Below are positions 41,692-53,825 of a DNA stretch of 58,778 nt, piece after piece. Location: contig JAIBEI010000013.1 of assembly GCA_019459055.1 (NCBI GenBank), positions 1 to 58,778 on the forward strand, read 5' to 3'. The DNA comes from Thiobacillus sp. GTDB taxonomy: Bacteria; Pseudomonadota; Gammaproteobacteria; Burkholderiales; Thiobacillaceae. Made by a program: the position numbers and the translations under genes. The notes under the pieces are model-generated. The model saw only the letters and a list, made by a program, of their open reading frames with translations. It did not search any database and was not told the origin of the DNA. Position 1 is the stretch's first letter. Each line of letters begins with the position of its first letter.

Positions 41692-42662
41692 TGCCGCTCT
41701 CCAATAATTCGCACTTCGCGGATCAGCTGCACGTTGGTGCGCGCTTCCACGGTGTCTTCAATGTGTTCGATCAGGCGCTCGATGTCGGTCGCCGTGGCGT
41801 TTCCCAGGTTGACGATGAAGTTGGCGTGCTTTTCCGACACCTGCGCGTCGCCGATGCGATTGCCCTTGAGCCCGCAGGATTCGATCAGCCGTGCGGCAAA
41901 ATTGCCGGGCGGATTGCGGAAAACCGATCCGGCGTTGGGCAGGTTCAGCGGCTGCGAAACGATACGTTTTTTCAGCAATTCCCGGATCGTCGCGCGCGCG
42001 ACCGCACCATCGCCGCGGGCCAGACGGAACCAGCCGCCGATGAACCATTCCTGCTGCGGGTGCTTCAGCGCCACGTGCCGGTAGCCCGTCACGTATTCGT
42101 CCGGCCGCCGCTCGTTCAGTCGCCCCTGGCGATCGAGCGTGTGCACCTGCACCAGCTTGTCCCAGGTTTCGCTGCCGTAGCAGCCGGCGTTCATCGCGAT
42201 CGCGCCGCCGACGGTGCCGGGAATGCCGGCCCAGAACTCGCCGCCGACCAGATCGTGATTGGCGGCAAAGCGCGCCAGCCTGGGCGCGGCGACCCCTGCC
42301 TGGGCATATACCAGGGCGGTTTCGATATCCTCCGGCGCGGGCAGCAGTCCGTGCGTGCGGCTTTCGATCGCCAACTTTTTCAGCACGCCGTGCAGCAGGA
42401 TCACCACCCCCTTCACGCCGCCGTCGCGTACCAGCAGATTGCTGCCCAGCCCCACCATGTGAATGGCTTCATGGGCGGGCACCGAACGCACCAGCCAGCC
42501 CAGGTCTTCCAGATCGGCCGGGATGTAGACGCGCTGCGCGGCGCCGCCGGCGCGCCACGACACATGCCTTTTCATCGGCTCGTTGTAGAGGAAGCGCCCG
42601 CGCAGCACCGCTCCGGTGCCGTCTGCCACGTCCATCTCGCTCATCCGGTTGTCATGCTGCAT
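41688..42662 (-). CDS. murB: UDP-N-acetylenolpyruvoylglucosamine reductase
   Basis: This 324-residue FAD enzyme reduces the enolpyruvyl group to give UDP-MurNAc. It has [17 protein letters not shown], the FAD loop [31 protein letters not shown], and the catalytic segment [11 protein letters not shown]. The ATG at 42662 has GGGAG 6 nt upstream and overlaps murC by 11 nt. A later ATG at 42644 is possible. The middle-length loop structure fits type I MurB. Confidence 0.93.
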   Translation of the reverse strand: MQHDNRMSEMDVADGTGAVLRGRFLYNEPMKRHVSWRAGGAAQRVYIPADLEDLGWLVRSVPAHEAIHMVGLGSNLLVRDGGVKGVVILLHGVLKKLAIESRTHGLLPAPEDIETALVYAQAGVAAPRLARFAANHDLVGGEFWAGIPGTVGGAIAMNAGCYGSETWDKLVQVHTLDRQGRLNERRPDEYVTGYRHVALKHPQQEWFIGGWFRLARGDGAVARATIRELLKKRIVSQPLNLPNAGSVFRNPPGNFAARLIESCGLKGNRIGDAQVSEKHANFIVNLGNATATDIERLIEHIEDTVEARTNVQLIREVRIIGERQ

Positions 42663-44043
42663 GGGGTGCTCCCAGGGCCGGCGCCACCTGGCCGATGCTG
42701 CCGGCGCCCATCACCAGCACGACGTCGCCCGCCTGTGCCAGATCGTGCACCGTGGCGGGGACCTCGGCGACGTTTTCCACGAACACCGGCTCGACCTTGC
42801 CCGCCACCCGCACCGCACGGGCGAGCGCGCGGCCATCCGCCGCCACGATGGGCGCTTCGCCGGCCGGATAGACTTCGGTCAGCACCAGCATGTCGGTTTC
42901 CGACAGCACCTTGACGAAGTCCTCGAAGCAATCGCGGGTGCGGGTGTAGCGGTGCGGCTGGAACACCAGCACCAGCCGGCGCCCGGGGAAGGCGCCGCGC
43001 ACGGCGGCCAGGGTGGCCGCCATTTCCACCGGGTGGTGGCCGTAGTCGTCGACCAGGGTGTAGTGCCCGCCATCCTTCGCCGCGATCTCCCCATAGCGCT
43101 GGAAGCGGCGGCCGACGCCATGGAATTCGGCCAGCGCCCGGACGATGGCGGTGTCGCTGGCGTCGACCTCGGTCGCCACCGCGATGGCGGCCAGCGCGTT
43201 CAGCACGTTGTGCATGCCGGGGTGGTTCAGCACCACGTCGAGATCGGGCATGCCTTCGCGCCTGACGCCGAAATGCATCCGCCCGTGCTCGAAGCGCGCA
43301 TCGACTGCGCGCACCTGGGCCGCTTCGTCGAAGCCGTAGGTGGTGATCGGCTTGGTGATGCGCGGCAGGATTTCGCGCACGTTCGGGTCGTCGAGGCACA
43401 GCACCGCCATGCCGTAAAAAGGAAGCCGCTGGCAGAAGTCGACGAAGGCCAGCTTCAGCCGCTCGAAGTCGTGGCCGTAGGTTTCCATGTGATCGGCGTC
43501 GATGTTGGTGACGATCGCGATCACCGGCGTGAGATAAAGGAACGAGGCGTCGGATTCGTCGGCCTCGGCCACCAGGAAATCGCCCTGCCCCAGTCGTGCG
43601 TTGGTGCCGGCGGCGGTCAGCTTGCCGCCAATCACATAGGTCGGGTCCATCCCCGCCTCGCCGAGAATGCTGGCGACCAGGCTGGTGGTGGTGGTCTTGC
43701 CGTGGGTGCCGGCCACCGCGATGCCCTGCTTGAGCCGCATCAGCTCGGCGAGCATCAGCGCGCGGGGCACGATGGGGATCTTGTTCTCGCGCGCCGCGGT
43801 CACTTCGGGATTGGATTCCTGCACCGCCGTCGACGTCACCACCACGTCGGCGCCGGCGATATGGCCGGCGGCGTGTCCACGATGAATACGCGCGCCGAGC
43901 GTCGCCAGCCGCTGCGTCACCGCACTGTCGGCCAGATCGGAGCCCGACACCGCGTAGCCCAGATTCAGCAGCACCTCGGCGATGCCGCTCATGCCGACGC
44001 CGCCGATGCCCACGAAGTGGATGTGTTTGACGGCGTGCTTCAT
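42652..44043 (-). CDS. murC: UDP-N-acetylmuramate--L-alanine ligase
   Basis: This 463-residue ligase adds L-Ala to UDP-MurNAc. It shows the Rossmann start [19 protein letters not shown], the ATP loop [16 protein letters not shown], and [18 protein letters not shown] segments of the ligase family. The start at 44043 is the standard one. A 91-bp gap with heptamer repeats separates it from murG, one of the wider gaps in an otherwise overlapping cluster. Confidence 0.95.
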   Translation of the reverse strand: MKHAVKHIHFVGIGGVGMSGIAEVLLNLGYAVSGSDLADSAVTQRLATLGARIHRGHAAGHIAGADVVVTSTAVQESNPEVTAARENKIPIVPRALMLAELMRLKQGIAVAGTHGKTTTTSLVASILGEAGMDPTYVIGGKLTAAGTNARLGQGDFLVAEADESDASFLYLTPVIAIVTNIDADHMETYGHDFERLKLAFVDFCQRLPFYGMAVLCLDDPNVREILPRITKPITTYGFDEAAQVRAVDARFEHGRMHFGVRREGMPDLDVVLNHPGMHNVLNALAAIAVATEVDASDTAIVRALAEFHGVGRRFQRYGEIAAKDGGHYTLVDDYGHHPVEMAATLAAVRGAFPGRRLVLVFQPHRYTRTRDCFEDFVKVLSETDMLVLTEVYPAGEAPIVAADGRALARAVRVAGKVEPVFVENVAEVPATVHDLAQAGDVVLVMGAGSIGQVAPALGAPHAA

Positions 44044-44107
44044 GATGCCCTCCGGGCGGTGAGGCGTGTCCACAAGGGATACCGTCCCAAGCGCTGATCG
44101 CGCCAGT

Positions 44108-44180
44108 GACATAAGGAGTGAGGGGTGAGGTGGCTCATGCGTTTTTCCCTGACCCCTGACCCCTGACCCCCGACCCCTCG
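44108..44180. repeat. Heptamer repeat cluster at the murG/murC junction
   Basis: The plus strand reads GGAGTGAGGGGTGAGG (about 44115-44130), then ATGCGTTTTT, then four heptamers CCCTGAC, CCCTGAC, CCCTGAC, CCCCGAC. The second part lies inside murG and encodes its last residues ([10 protein letters not shown]). The same ATGCGTTTTT plus heptamers occurs in glcF (3202-3239). Confidence 0.75.
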
Positions 44181-45274
44181 GCAAGTGCCGCGCAAATATC
44201 GGCGACCTGCCGGGTCGCATCGGGTTTCGCCAGTTCGCGCGCCTTGTCCGACATGGCGGCGAGTGTGGCGCGGTCGAGCCCGCCGATCAGCGCCGCCAGC
44301 TTTTCCGCGCTCAGGTCTTTCTGCTGCATCAGCCAGGCTGCGCCGGCCGTGCTGAGAAATTCGGCATTGCCGGTCTGGTGATCGTCGACCGCGTGGGGAA
44401 AGGGCACCAGCAGCGCCGGCACGCCGGCGCAGGCCAGCTCGGCCACCGTCATCGCGCCGGCACGGCAGATGGCGAAATCGCAGTCGCGCCAGGCGGCGGC
44501 CATGTCCTCGATGTAGTCGCGCACCTCGGCCTCCACCTCGGCGGCGGCATAGTTGGCGCGCAAGGCATCGAGATGCTGACGGCCGGACTGATGCACCACC
44601 CGCGGGCGCTGCCCGGCAGGCAGCAGCGCCAGGGCTTGCGGCACCCGTTCGTTCAGCGCCTGCGCGCCGAGGCTGCCGCCGACCACCAGCAGGCGCAGCG
44701 GGCCGCTGCGGTCGGCGCGATGCGTCGATCGCAGCGCTGCGATATTTGCGCGGACCGGGTTGCCCACCCATTCGGTCGCCACGCGGCGGCACGGTATGGG
44801 CCTGTCCCGGACGCCGCAGAATGCCTGCGGGAACGCAACCAGCACGCGGTCGGCCAGACAGGCCAGCACGCGGTTGGTGAGGCCGCTGACCGAGTTCTGT
44901 TCGTGGATCACCAGCGGCCGGTTGAGGAGGCTCGCCATCATGCCGCCGGGAAAAGCGGTGTAGCCGCCCATGCCGAGCACGACGTCGGGCCGGTGCAGCA
45001 GGAGGGCGCGCAGGCTTTGCCAGAAGGCGACCAGCAGCGTCAGCGGCAGCAGCAGTTTCTTCAGCAGACCCTTGCCGCGCACGCCGCCCATCGACACCCA
45101 CACCATGTCGATTCCGGCTGCCGGCACCACGCGTGCTTCAAGGCCGTTTTTGGTGCCGAGCCAGAATACGTCCCAGCCGCGCGCGCGCATCTCGTCCGCC
45201 ACCGCCAGCGCCGGGTAGACGTGGCCGCCGGTGCCGCCGGCCATGACCATGAGGGTGCGGTTGGCGGCGGCCAT
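44135..45274 (-). CDS. murG: Undecaprenyl-PP-MurNAc-pentapeptide GlcNAc transferase
   Basis: This 379-residue glycosyltransferase converts lipid I to lipid II on the inner membrane face. It has [49 protein letters not shown], and the donor-site [24 protein letters not shown]. The last ~14 residues ([13 protein letters not shown]) come from a heptamer repeat and are not part of the fold. The ATG at 45274 shares a base with the ftsW stop (TGATG). Confidence 0.95.
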   Translation of the reverse strand: MAAANRTLMVMAGGTGGHVYPALAVADEMRARGWDVFWLGTKNGLEARVVPAAGIDMVWVSMGGVRGKGLLKKLLLPLTLLVAFWQSLRALLLHRPDVVLGMGGYTAFPGGMMASLLNRPLVIHEQNSVSGLTNRVLACLADRVLVAFPQAFCGVRDRPIPCRRVATEWVGNPVRANIAALRSTHRADRSGPLRLLVVGGSLGAQALNERVPQALALLPAGQRPRVVHQSGRQHLDALRANYAAAEVEAEVRDYIEDMAAAWRDCDFAICRAGAMTVAELACAGVPALLVPFPHAVDDHQTGNAEFLSTAGAAWLMQQKDLSAEKLAALIGGLDRATLAAMSDKARELAKPDATRQVADICAALAEGSGVRGQGSGKNA

Positions 45275-46431
45275 CAGAACGTCTTCCCCCGCATCATCTG
45301 CCGGTGCTCCCAGTCGATGCGCAGCAGCACGGCAATCGCCAGGCAGTTGGCGATGATGCCGCTGCCGCCGAACGACAGGAAGGGCAGGGTCAGGCCTTTG
45401 GTCGGCAGCAGGCCGACGTTCACCCCCATGTTGATGAGTGCTTGCACGCCGAGCCAGATACCGATGCCCTGCGCCACCAGCGCGCAGAAATTGCGCTCGA
45501 GCTGGGCGGCGCGATGGCCGATCAGAAAGGCCTTGACGATGAGCCAGGCGAACAGCCCGATCACCACCGCCACGCCGATGAAGCCGAATTCCTCGGCGAT
45601 GACGGCGAGCAGGAAGTCGGTGTGCGCCTCGGGCAGGTAGAACAGCTTTTCGACGCTGCCGCCCAGCCCCAGCCCCAGCCATTCGCCGCGCCCGAAGGCA
45701 ATCAGCGCGTGCGACAGCTGATAGCCCTTGCCGTAGGGGTCGGCGAATGGATCCAGGAAGCCGAGGATGCGCTGCATCCGGTATTCCGAGGTGAAAATCA
45801 GCAGCGCGAACCCGATCATCAGCACCACCACCAGCCCGGCAAACAGCTTCCAGTTGAGCCCGCCCAGAAACAGAATGCCCATGGCGATCGCAATAATCAC
45901 CACGAAGGCGCCGAAGTCCGGCTCGCTCAGCAACAGGGCGCCGGCCAGCATCATCACCGCGGCCATCGGCAAGAAGCTCTTCTTGAAGTCGTGCATGAAG
46001 GCGGCCTTGCGCGTGGTGTAGTCGGCGGCGTACAGGACGGCGAGAAACTTCATCAGTTCGGACGGCTGCAGGTTGGCGAAACCGAGCGGAATCCAGCGGC
46101 GGCTGCCGTTGACCTCGCGTCCGATGCCGGGAATCAGCACCACCACCAGCAGCAGCAGGCCGGCGAGAAACAGATAGGGCGCGGCCTGTTGCCACGCCCG
46201 CATCGGCACCTGGAAGGCGGCAATGCCGGCGCCGACGCCAAGGACGATGAACAGGCCCTGCCGCAGCAGATAGAATTCGCCGTTATGGCCGGTGTAGCGG
46301 GACGCTTCGGCAATCGCGAGCGAGGCGGAATACACCATCACCAGGCCGAGCGCCAGCAGGCCGAGTACCAGCCACAGCAGGCTGAAATCGAACTCGGCAC
46401 GGGGTTGCGGGGCGCGCGCGGCGTAAAGCAT
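45274..46431 (-). CDS. ftsW: Lipid II polymerase FtsW (SEDS family)
   Basis: This 385-residue polytopic SEDS protein polymerises septal peptidoglycan with FtsI. Ten hydrophobic segments are visible, with family motifs [47 protein letters not shown], and [18 protein letters not shown]. The ATG at 46431 is 2 nt after the murD stop. The long open frame upstream of it is antisense/alternative reading of murD and is not used. Confidence 0.95.
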   Translation of the reverse strand: MLYAARAPQPRAEFDFSLLWLVLGLLALGLVMVYSASLAIAEASRYTGHNGEFYLLRQGLFIVLGVGAGIAAFQVPMRAWQQAAPYLFLAGLLLLVVVLIPGIGREVNGSRRWIPLGFANLQPSELMKFLAVLYAADYTTRKAAFMHDFKKSFLPMAAVMMLAGALLLSEPDFGAFVVIIAIAMGILFLGGLNWKLFAGLVVVLMIGFALLIFTSEYRMQRILGFLDPFADPYGKGYQLSHALIAFGRGEWLGLGLGGSVEKLFYLPEAHTDFLLAVIAEEFGFIGVAVVIGLFAWLIVKAFLIGHRAAQLERNFCALVAQGIGIWLGVQALINMGVNVGLLPTKGLTLPFLSFGGSGIIANCLAIAVLLRIDWEHRQMMRGKTF

Positions 46432-46433
46432 CG

Positions 46434-47833
46434 TCAACCGGCCCTTTCCGCTGCCAGCTTGTTCACGGCGTCGACAAACACTTCGGCGCGGTGGATGTAG
46501 TTGCGGAACATGTCGAAACTGGCGCACGCGGGCGACAGCAGCACCGCATCGCCGGGTTGCGCCAGACGATGCGCCTGCTCGACCGCTTCCTGCAGACTGG
46601 CCGCACGATGGCTGTCCACGCCGCTTTTCGCGATGGCGGCAGCGATCAAGGGTGCATCGCGCCCGATCAGCACCACCGCGCGGGCGTTGGCCCCGACCGC
46701 GGCCTTGAGCGGACCGAAGTCCTGCCCCTTGCCGTCGCCGCCCAGGATCACCACTGCCTTCTGTTTGCCCATGCCGTAGAGGGCGGCCTCGGTGGCGCCG
46801 ACGTTGGTGCCCTTGGAGTCGTCGTACCAGGTCACGCCATCGATCTCGGCGACCTTCTCCACCCGATGCGGCAAGCCCTTGAAATGCAGCAGCCCGCGCA
46901 GCAGCGCTTCCATCGGCAAATCCAGCGCACGGGTCAGCGCCAGCGCCGCCAGGGCGTTGGCGGCGTTATGCAGCCCGGCCACCGCCAGCGTGGACAGCGG
47001 CATCAGCATGTCGCCGCCGAGGCAGAGTTCATCCTCGCACAGGCCAAAGTTCTCGTCCTTCGGGCTGCGGTCGAGGCCGAAGCTGACCACATGCCGGTCC
47101 GGCAGTGCCATCGCCAGGGTGCGCGCATCGTCGCGGTTCAGCACCTGCACGCCGTTGCCGCTGAAAATCCGCGCCTTCGCCGCGGCGTAGGCATCCATGT
47201 CGGGATAGCGATCCATGTGGTCTTCCGACAGGTTGAGCACGGTGGCGGCATCGGCGTTGAGGCTGGAGGTCGTTTCGAGCTGGAACGACGACAATTCCAG
47301 CGCCCATGCCTGCGGCGCCGGCGCGATGCCGCGCTCGATCTCGATCAGTGCGTCCAGCACCGGCAGGCCGATGTTGCCCGCCACGCAGGTGACGAGGCCC
47401 GCCATCCGGCACATGTCGCCGCACATCGCGGTGACGGTGCTCTTGCCGTTGCTGCCGGTGATGGCGATCACCCGCATCGGGTGTTCGCGCTGGGCATTGA
47501 GCGCACGGATGGCGCGGGCGAACAGCTCGATGTCGCCCACCGCCTCGATGCCTGCCGCAATCGCGCGGGCCACCGCAGGGTCGGCCAGCGGCACGCCGGG
47601 GCTGACCACCAGCAATTCGGTCGACTGCAGCAGCGCTTCGTCGAAGGAGCCGGTGTGAAGCGGCACCTCGGGCAGCCATTCGGCCAGCCGCGCCGCGTGC
47701 GGCGGCGCTTCGCGGCTGTCGGCCACGCTCACCCTGGCGCCGCGCGCCGCCAGCCAGCGCGCGCACGACAGACCGGTGTCGCCCAGGCCGAGCACCAGGA
47801 CGTTCTTGCCGGAGAGCTGCAGGCTGTCGTAGT

Positions 47834-47837
<4 letters not shown>
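46434..47837 (-). CDS. murD: UDP-N-acetylmuramoylalanine--D-glutamate ligase
   Basis: This 467-residue ligase adds D-Glu to UDP-MurNAc-L-Ala. Signatures are [18 protein letters not shown], the ATP loop [27 protein letters not shown], and the late [15 protein letters not shown] with GGDGKGQDF. The ATG at 47837 overlaps the mraY stop by 4 nt. Length is normal for MurD. Confidence 0.95.
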
Positions 47838-48919
<1,082 letters not shown>

Positions 48920-48920
48920 G

Positions 48921-50309
48921 TCAGTGTCCCTCGTGCCCGGGCGCCGAGGCCGTCGGGTCTTCCATGAAACTTTGCACCACGCGCTCCATCTGCATGAAGC
49001 GCGAGCCTTTCACCAACACGGTGGTGCCGGGCGCGAGTTCGTTCTCGAGTTCGGCGAGAAGTTCCTGGATGCGCTCGAAGTGCATCGCGCCGGCGCCGAA
49101 CGCGGCAACGGTTTCCGTCGACAAATCGCCCAGCGCAAGCAGGCGGTCGACGCCCGCCGCGCGCGCGGCCTGCCCGATCTGGGCGTGCATGGCGACCGCA
49201 TCCGCGCCCAGTTCGCCCATGTCGCCCAGCACCAGCACTTTTCGGCCGGGTTGCTGCGCCAGCACCGCCAGCGCGGCTTTCACCGAGTCGGGATTGGCGT
49301 TGTAGGTGTCGTCGAGGAAGGTGCTGCCGTGCAGCGCGGGCTTCCTTTGCAGGCGCCCCTTGACGCCGCTGAAACCGGACAGTCCCACGTCGATGCTGCG
49401 GAGGCTGACGTCGAGCGCGAAGGCGGCTGCGGCGGCGGCGAGCGCGTTCATCGCGTTGTGCTCGCCCGGCACCTGCAGGGCGATCTCGAGGCAGGCATGG
49501 GGCAGGGTGACGGCAAGTGTCGAACCGAATTCGCGGGGCTGGTGGTGCCCGCGCACCGAGGCCGGCTGCCTGATGCCGAAATCAACGACGCAGCGCCGCG
49601 CGTTGATTTCGCGCCACAACCCGGCATGCGGGTCGTCGGCGTTGAACACCGCAATGCCGGCGTCCGTCAGGCCGTTGAAGATTTCGCCCTTGGCGCGGGC
49701 GATGTTCTCGATCGAGCCGAGAAAGCCGACGTGCGCGGTCATTGCGTTGTTGACCAGTGCCACATCCGGCCGCGCCAGCCGCGTCAGATAGTCGATTTCG
49801 CCCGTGTGGTTCATGCCCATTTCCAGCACCGCAAATTGATGCGTCCCGCGCAGGCGCAGCAGCATCAGCGGCAGTCCGATGTCGTTGTTGAGATTGCCTT
49901 CGGTCTTCAGCACGGCCGCGTCGGAGCCGGTTTCCACCCGCAGGATGGCTGCCAGCATTTCCTTCACCGTGGTCTTGCCGTTGCTGCCGGTGACGGCGAC
50001 GACCGGAATCGCAAAGCGTCGGCGCCAGGCGGCGGCCAGCCTGCCGAGCGCGAGGCGGGTGTCGTCGACGCGGATGGCCGCGGCAAGTTCGGGCGCCTGC
50101 GCGGCGTCCAGCACCACGCCGGCCGCTCCCTGCTGCAAGGCCTGGGCGGCGAAAGTGCCGCCGTCGAACTTTTCGCCGCGCAGCGCGATGAAGAGATCGC
50201 CCGGCTGGATGCTGCGGCTGTCGGTGCAGATGCGCAGCACCTCGGCATCGGTATCCGCAAACGGCACGCCGAGCATGGCGGCGGCTTCGGAGAGTTGCAT
50301 CATGGCCAT
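48921..50309 (-). CDS. murF: UDP-MurNAc-tripeptide--D-Ala-D-Ala ligase
   Basis: This 462-residue ligase adds D-Ala-D-Ala, completing the pentapeptide precursor. It has [24 protein letters not shown], the ATP loop [30 protein letters not shown], and [15 protein letters not shown]. Several starts are close together (GTG 50318, ATG 50309, 50303, 50300). I choose 50309, because it forms a TGATG overlap with murE and has GGAG just upstream. Confidence 0.94.
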   Translation of the reverse strand: MAMMQLSEAAAMLGVPFADTDAEVLRICTDSRSIQPGDLFIALRGEKFDGGTFAAQALQQGAAGVVLDAAQAPELAAAIRVDDTRLALGRLAAAWRRRFAIPVVAVTGSNGKTTVKEMLAAILRVETGSDAAVLKTEGNLNNDIGLPLMLLRLRGTHQFAVLEMGMNHTGEIDYLTRLARPDVALVNNAMTAHVGFLGSIENIARAKGEIFNGLTDAGIAVFNADDPHAGLWREINARRCVVDFGIRQPASVRGHHQPREFGSTLAVTLPHACLEIALQVPGEHNAMNALAAAAAAFALDVSLRSIDVGLSGFSGVKGRLQRKPALHGSTFLDDTYNANPDSVKAALAVLAQQPGRKVLVLGDMGELGADAVAMHAQIGQAARAAGVDRLLALGDLSTETVAAFGAGAMHFERIQELLAELENELAPGTTVLVKGSRFMQMERVVQSFMEDPTASAPGHEGH

Positions 50310-51814
50310 CAGCTCCACGCCTCCAGGGCTTTTCCGGCAACCGCCACGTCGGAGAACGGCAACCGCGCGCCGGCGATTTCCTGGTACTCCTCGTGGCCCT
50401 TGCCGGCGATCACCACCACGTCGCCGTGATGCGCGCCGCCGATGGCCTCAAAAATTGCGCGCGCGCGATCCGGTTCGACGCGCGGTTTGCTGCCGGCCCC
50501 CGCCAGGATGTCGTCGATGATGTGGCGCGGGTCTTCGTTGCGCGGGTTGTCGCTGGTGATCCAGACTTCGTCGGCGCCCGCGGCGGCGGCCTGCCCCATC
50601 AGCGGGCGTTTGCCCTTGTCGCGGTTGCCGCCGCAGCCGAAGACGCAGATCAGCCGCCCGCCGCCGGCGATTTCACGCAGGGTGGCGAGCACTTTCTCCA
50701 GCGCGTCGGGGGTGTGGGCGTAGTCCACCACCACCAGCGGATGCGCATTGCCGCCAAGGGTCTGCATCCGCCCCGGCGGCGGGGCGATGTGCGCCAGCGC
50801 CCGGCAGGCGTCATCCAGCTTGACCTCGGAGACCAGCAGGGCGGCGAGCACGGCAAGCAGGTTGGCGGCGTTGAAACGCCCCAGCAGCGGCGCGTCAATC
50901 TCGGCATTGCCCCAGTCGGTGCGCACCGCGAGGTGCAGGCCCGCCTGCGACAGGCGCAGCTTTTCGCCCACCACGGCGCCGCGCTGGAAGCCATAGCCGG
51001 CGACGCGCGCCGGCCGCGTCTCCGACTCCAGCCGCTGGCCGAAGGCATCGTCGACGTTGACCACCACCCACTCCAGCCCCGGCCAGCTGAACAGCCGCGC
51101 CTTGGCATCGGCATAGCTGTCCATGTCGCCGTGGTAATCGAGATGGTCGCGCGACAGGTTGGTCAGCACCGCGACGTTGAAAGTCGTGCCGTTGAGCCGT
51201 CCTTGCGCCAGGCCGTGCGACGACACTTCCATCGCGCACGCCGCTGCGCCCTGCCGCCGGTAGAGCGCGAGGCGCTGCTGCAGGTCGATGGCGTCGGGCG
51301 TGGTGTTGAGTGCAGGCGTGAGCGCGTCGGGGAAGCCGTTGCCGACGGTACCGATGATGGCGGTTTTGCGCCCCAGCTGGGTGAACGCCTGCGCCAGCCA
51401 ATGCGCCACCGAGGTCTTGCCGTTGGTGCCGGTGATGCCGACCATGTGCAGCGCGCGCGAAGGCTCGCCGTAGATGTGGGCGGCGATTTCGCCGATGCGG
51501 GTTTTCAGGCCGAGCACCCCGGCGTTGGGCACATCAAGGGCGGGATCCCACTGGTAATGGTCGGCTTCCCACAGCACGCCGTCGACGCGCTGCGCCACCG
51601 CCTGCGCGATGAAGTCGCGGCCATCGCGCGTCTCCCCGGGATAGGCGGCGAACACCGTGCCCGGCATGGCCTTGCGGCTGTTGTTGACGAGTTCGGAAAC
51701 GTCGATGCCGAGCCGCTCCAGAATGTGCGGCACCGATTCCCGGATCGCCTGTGATGCGGTCAGGCCGGGGCTTGTGCCCTTTTGGGTGCTTGTGCCCTTT
51801 GGGGTATTCGCCAT
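50309..51814 (-). CDS. murE: UDP-MurNAc-L-Ala-D-Glu--meso-DAP ligase
   Basis: This 501-residue ligase adds the third amino acid. The ATP loop is GITGTNGKTSVAHWL. The DNPRNEDP motif is the DNPR signature of meso-diaminopimelate specificity, so the wall is Gram-negative-type. The first ~15 residues (ANTPKGTSTQKGTSP) are a duplicated low-complexity stretch encoded by two copies of AAAGGGCACAAGC. The ATG at 51814 shares a base with the ftsI stop (TGATG). Confidence 0.94.
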   Translation of the reverse strand: MANTPKGTSTQKGTSPGLTASQAIRESVPHILERLGIDVSELVNNSRKAMPGTVFAAYPGETRDGRDFIAQAVAQRVDGVLWEADHYQWDPALDVPNAGVLGLKTRIGEIAAHIYGEPSRALHMVGITGTNGKTSVAHWLAQAFTQLGRKTAIIGTVGNGFPDALTPALNTTPDAIDLQQRLALYRRQGAAACAMEVSSHGLAQGRLNGTTFNVAVLTNLSRDHLDYHGDMDSYADAKARLFSWPGLEWVVVNVDDAFGQRLESETRPARVAGYGFQRGAVVGEKLRLSQAGLHLAVRTDWGNAEIDAPLLGRFNAANLLAVLAALLVSEVKLDDACRALAHIAPPPGRMQTLGGNAHPLVVVDYAHTPDALEKVLATLREIAGGGRLICVFGCGGNRDKGKRPLMGQAAAAGADEVWITSDNPRNEDPRHIIDDILAGAGSKPRVEPDRARAIFEAIGGAHHGDVVVIAGKGHEEYQEIAGARLPFSDVAVAGKALEAWS

Positions 51815-53556
51815 CACGCGCCCCCGCCCGCACGCGCCATCGCGGGCTGTCCGTTCTGTGTGATCCGGGTCGCGGTTTCCGGCGCATCCGGCGGCACTGC
51901 GAGCTGACGCAGGCTGGCGGCCATCACCTGCGCAAACACCGGGCCGGCCGTGCTGCCGCCGTAATACACCCCGCCGGACGGCTCGTCGATCACCACGCCG
52001 ATGATGAGGCGCGGGTTGGATGCCGGCGCCATGCCGACGAAGGAGGACAGAAAGATATCGGGCGCGTAGCGGCCGCCGACCAGCTTGTGTGCGGTGCCGG
52101 TCTTGCCGGCCACCCGATAGCCCGGCACCTGGGTGCGCGTGCCGGTTCCGCCTTCCTGCGTCACCGTTTCCAGCATGGCGCGCACCTTGCGCGCCACGCC
52201 CGGGGAGAACACCCGCTCGCCGACAATTTCCTGCGGTTCGCGCTTGAGGAACGACAGCGGCATCACTTCGCCGTCGTTGGCAAAGGCCATATAAGCACGG
52301 GTCAGCTGCAGCAGGCTGACCGACAGGCCGTAGCCGTAGGCCATGGTGGCGTGCTCGACCGGCTTCCAGGTGGTGGCATTGCGCAGGCGCCCGGCGGTCT
52401 CGCCGGGGAATCCCGAGCCCGGCAGCTGGCCGAAGCCGGAGCGGTGCAGCACGTCCCAATATTGCTGCGGGGTCAGCGACATGGCCAGCTTCACCGCGCC
52501 GACGTTGCTCGACTTCTGGATGATTTCGCTCACCGTCAACTTGGGGTGCGGGTGGGTGTCGCGCACCAGCTTGGCGCCAACGCGCCAGGTTTCCGGCGTG
52601 TCGATCACGCTGTCTGGGCGATACAGGCCGCGCTCCAGCACCGCCGCCGCGACGAAAGGCTTGATGGTGGAGCCCGGCTCGAAGGTGTCGATCACCGCGC
52701 GGTTGCGCATCGGCCCCGGCTGGTAGTTGCGGCGGTTGTTGGGGTTGAAGATCGGCTGGTTGGCCAGCGCGAGAATCTCGCCGGTCTTGGCGTCGAGCAC
52801 CACCACGCTGCCGCCCTTGGCCTTGAGCGCAACGATCGCCGCCGCCAGTTCGCGGTGCGCCAGATACTGGATGTTCAGATCGAGCGACAGCGCCAGGTTG
52901 CCGCCCATCTGCGCGGTCCGGATCGGCGCCAGGTCGCGGATGGTGTTGCCGCGGCGGTCGCGCTGAATGTGGCGCTGGCCCTCGCGGCCGGCCAGCCAGT
53001 CCTGATAGGCGCGCTCGACGCCTTCCTGGCCGAGATCGTCCACATTGGTGAAGCCGACCACGTGCGCCGCCACTTCGCCCGCCGGGTAATAGCGGCGGAA
53101 TTCGCGCCGCAGGTGCAGGCCCGGCACCCCCATGGTGGCGATCCTGACCGCCTGCTCCGGCGTCACCGGACGCAGCACGCTGAATTCGCCGCGCGTCTTG
53201 CGCGATAGCTTCTTCGTCAGTTCGGACGCCGGCATGCCGAGCACCTTGGCCAGCTGCGCGCGCGCGCCGTCGGACAGCTTGAGTTCATCCGGGCGCGCCC
53301 ACAGGGATTCGACCGGCGTGCTGATCGCCAGCAGCTGGCCGTGGCGGTCGGACACCTGGCCGCGGTGCGCGGGCAGGGTGAGGTTGCGGTTGGCCACCGC
53401 ATCGCCCTTGCCCTGCAGATAGTCGGTATTGAGGCCCTGCAGGTAGAAGGCGCGCAGGGCCACCACCGTGAAGCCGGCGAGCAGCAGGCTGCCCATCGCC
53501 GCCATGCGCCAGGGCGCAAGATTGAGCTTGAGCAGTTTCCTCGCGTGGTAGTTCAT
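51814..53556 (-). CDS. ftsI: Septal peptidoglycan transpeptidase FtsI (PBP3)
   Basis: This 580-residue class B penicillin-binding protein has one N-terminal membrane helix (MGSLLLAGFTVVALRAFYL). The pedestal domain contains RGQVSDRHGQLLA. The transpeptidase motifs are STIK (EPGSTIKPF), SSN (QKSSNVGAVK) and KTGT (VAGKTGTAHKL). It cross-links septal murein with FtsW. The start overlaps the ftsL stop by 4 nt. Confidence 0.96.
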   Translation of the reverse strand: MNYHARKLLKLNLAPWRMAAMGSLLLAGFTVVALRAFYLQGLNTDYLQGKGDAVANRNLTLPAHRGQVSDRHGQLLAISTPVESLWARPDELKLSDGARAQLAKVLGMPASELTKKLSRKTRGEFSVLRPVTPEQAVRIATMGVPGLHLRREFRRYYPAGEVAAHVVGFTNVDDLGQEGVERAYQDWLAGREGQRHIQRDRRGNTIRDLAPIRTAQMGGNLALSLDLNIQYLAHRELAAAIVALKAKGGSVVVLDAKTGEILALANQPIFNPNNRRNYQPGPMRNRAVIDTFEPGSTIKPFVAAAVLERGLYRPDSVIDTPETWRVGAKLVRDTHPHPKLTVSEIIQKSSNVGAVKLAMSLTPQQYWDVLHRSGFGQLPGSGFPGETAGRLRNATTWKPVEHATMAYGYGLSVSLLQLTRAYMAFANDGEVMPLSFLKREPQEIVGERVFSPGVARKVRAMLETVTQEGGTGTRTQVPGYRVAGKTGTAHKLVGGRYAPDIFLSSFVGMAPASNPRLIIGVVIDEPSGGVYYGGSTAGPVFAQVMAASLRQLAVPPDAPETATRITQNGQPAMARAGGGA

Positions 53557-53825
53557 GGCGCACTCACCAGCGTTTCGACGCGCACCCGGTCATGCGGCGG
53601 CGAAATCCGGCCGCGCGGGGGGCCCGCGAGGGTATCGACCCGTGCCGGATTGGCCCAGGTGCTTTGCTCCAGCTGCAGTTTTCCCCATTGCTCGTCCAGC
53701 CCGTGCGCCTGTTTCTTCAGGCGTTCCAGTTCCACAAAATACGTGCGCGAGCGGTGCTGCGACTGGATCACCGCCAGCGCACACCCCACCAGCACCAACA
53801 CCAGGATGGCATTGAGTCGGCTCAT
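53553..53825 (-). CDS. ftsL: Cell division protein FtsL
   Basis: This 90-residue bitopic protein starts with a membrane helix ([17 protein letters not shown]). A periplasmic coiled-coil-like region follows ([28 protein letters not shown]) and then a family-typical [12 protein letters not shown] end. It links FtsB and FtsQ to FtsW/FtsI. It overlaps rsmH and ftsI by 4 nt each. Recognition rests on size, architecture and position. Confidence 0.92.
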   Translation of the reverse strand: MSRLNAILVLVLVGCALAVIQSQHRSRTYFVELERLKKQAHGLDEQWGKLQLEQSTWANPARVDTLAGPPRGRISPPHDRVRVETLVSAP

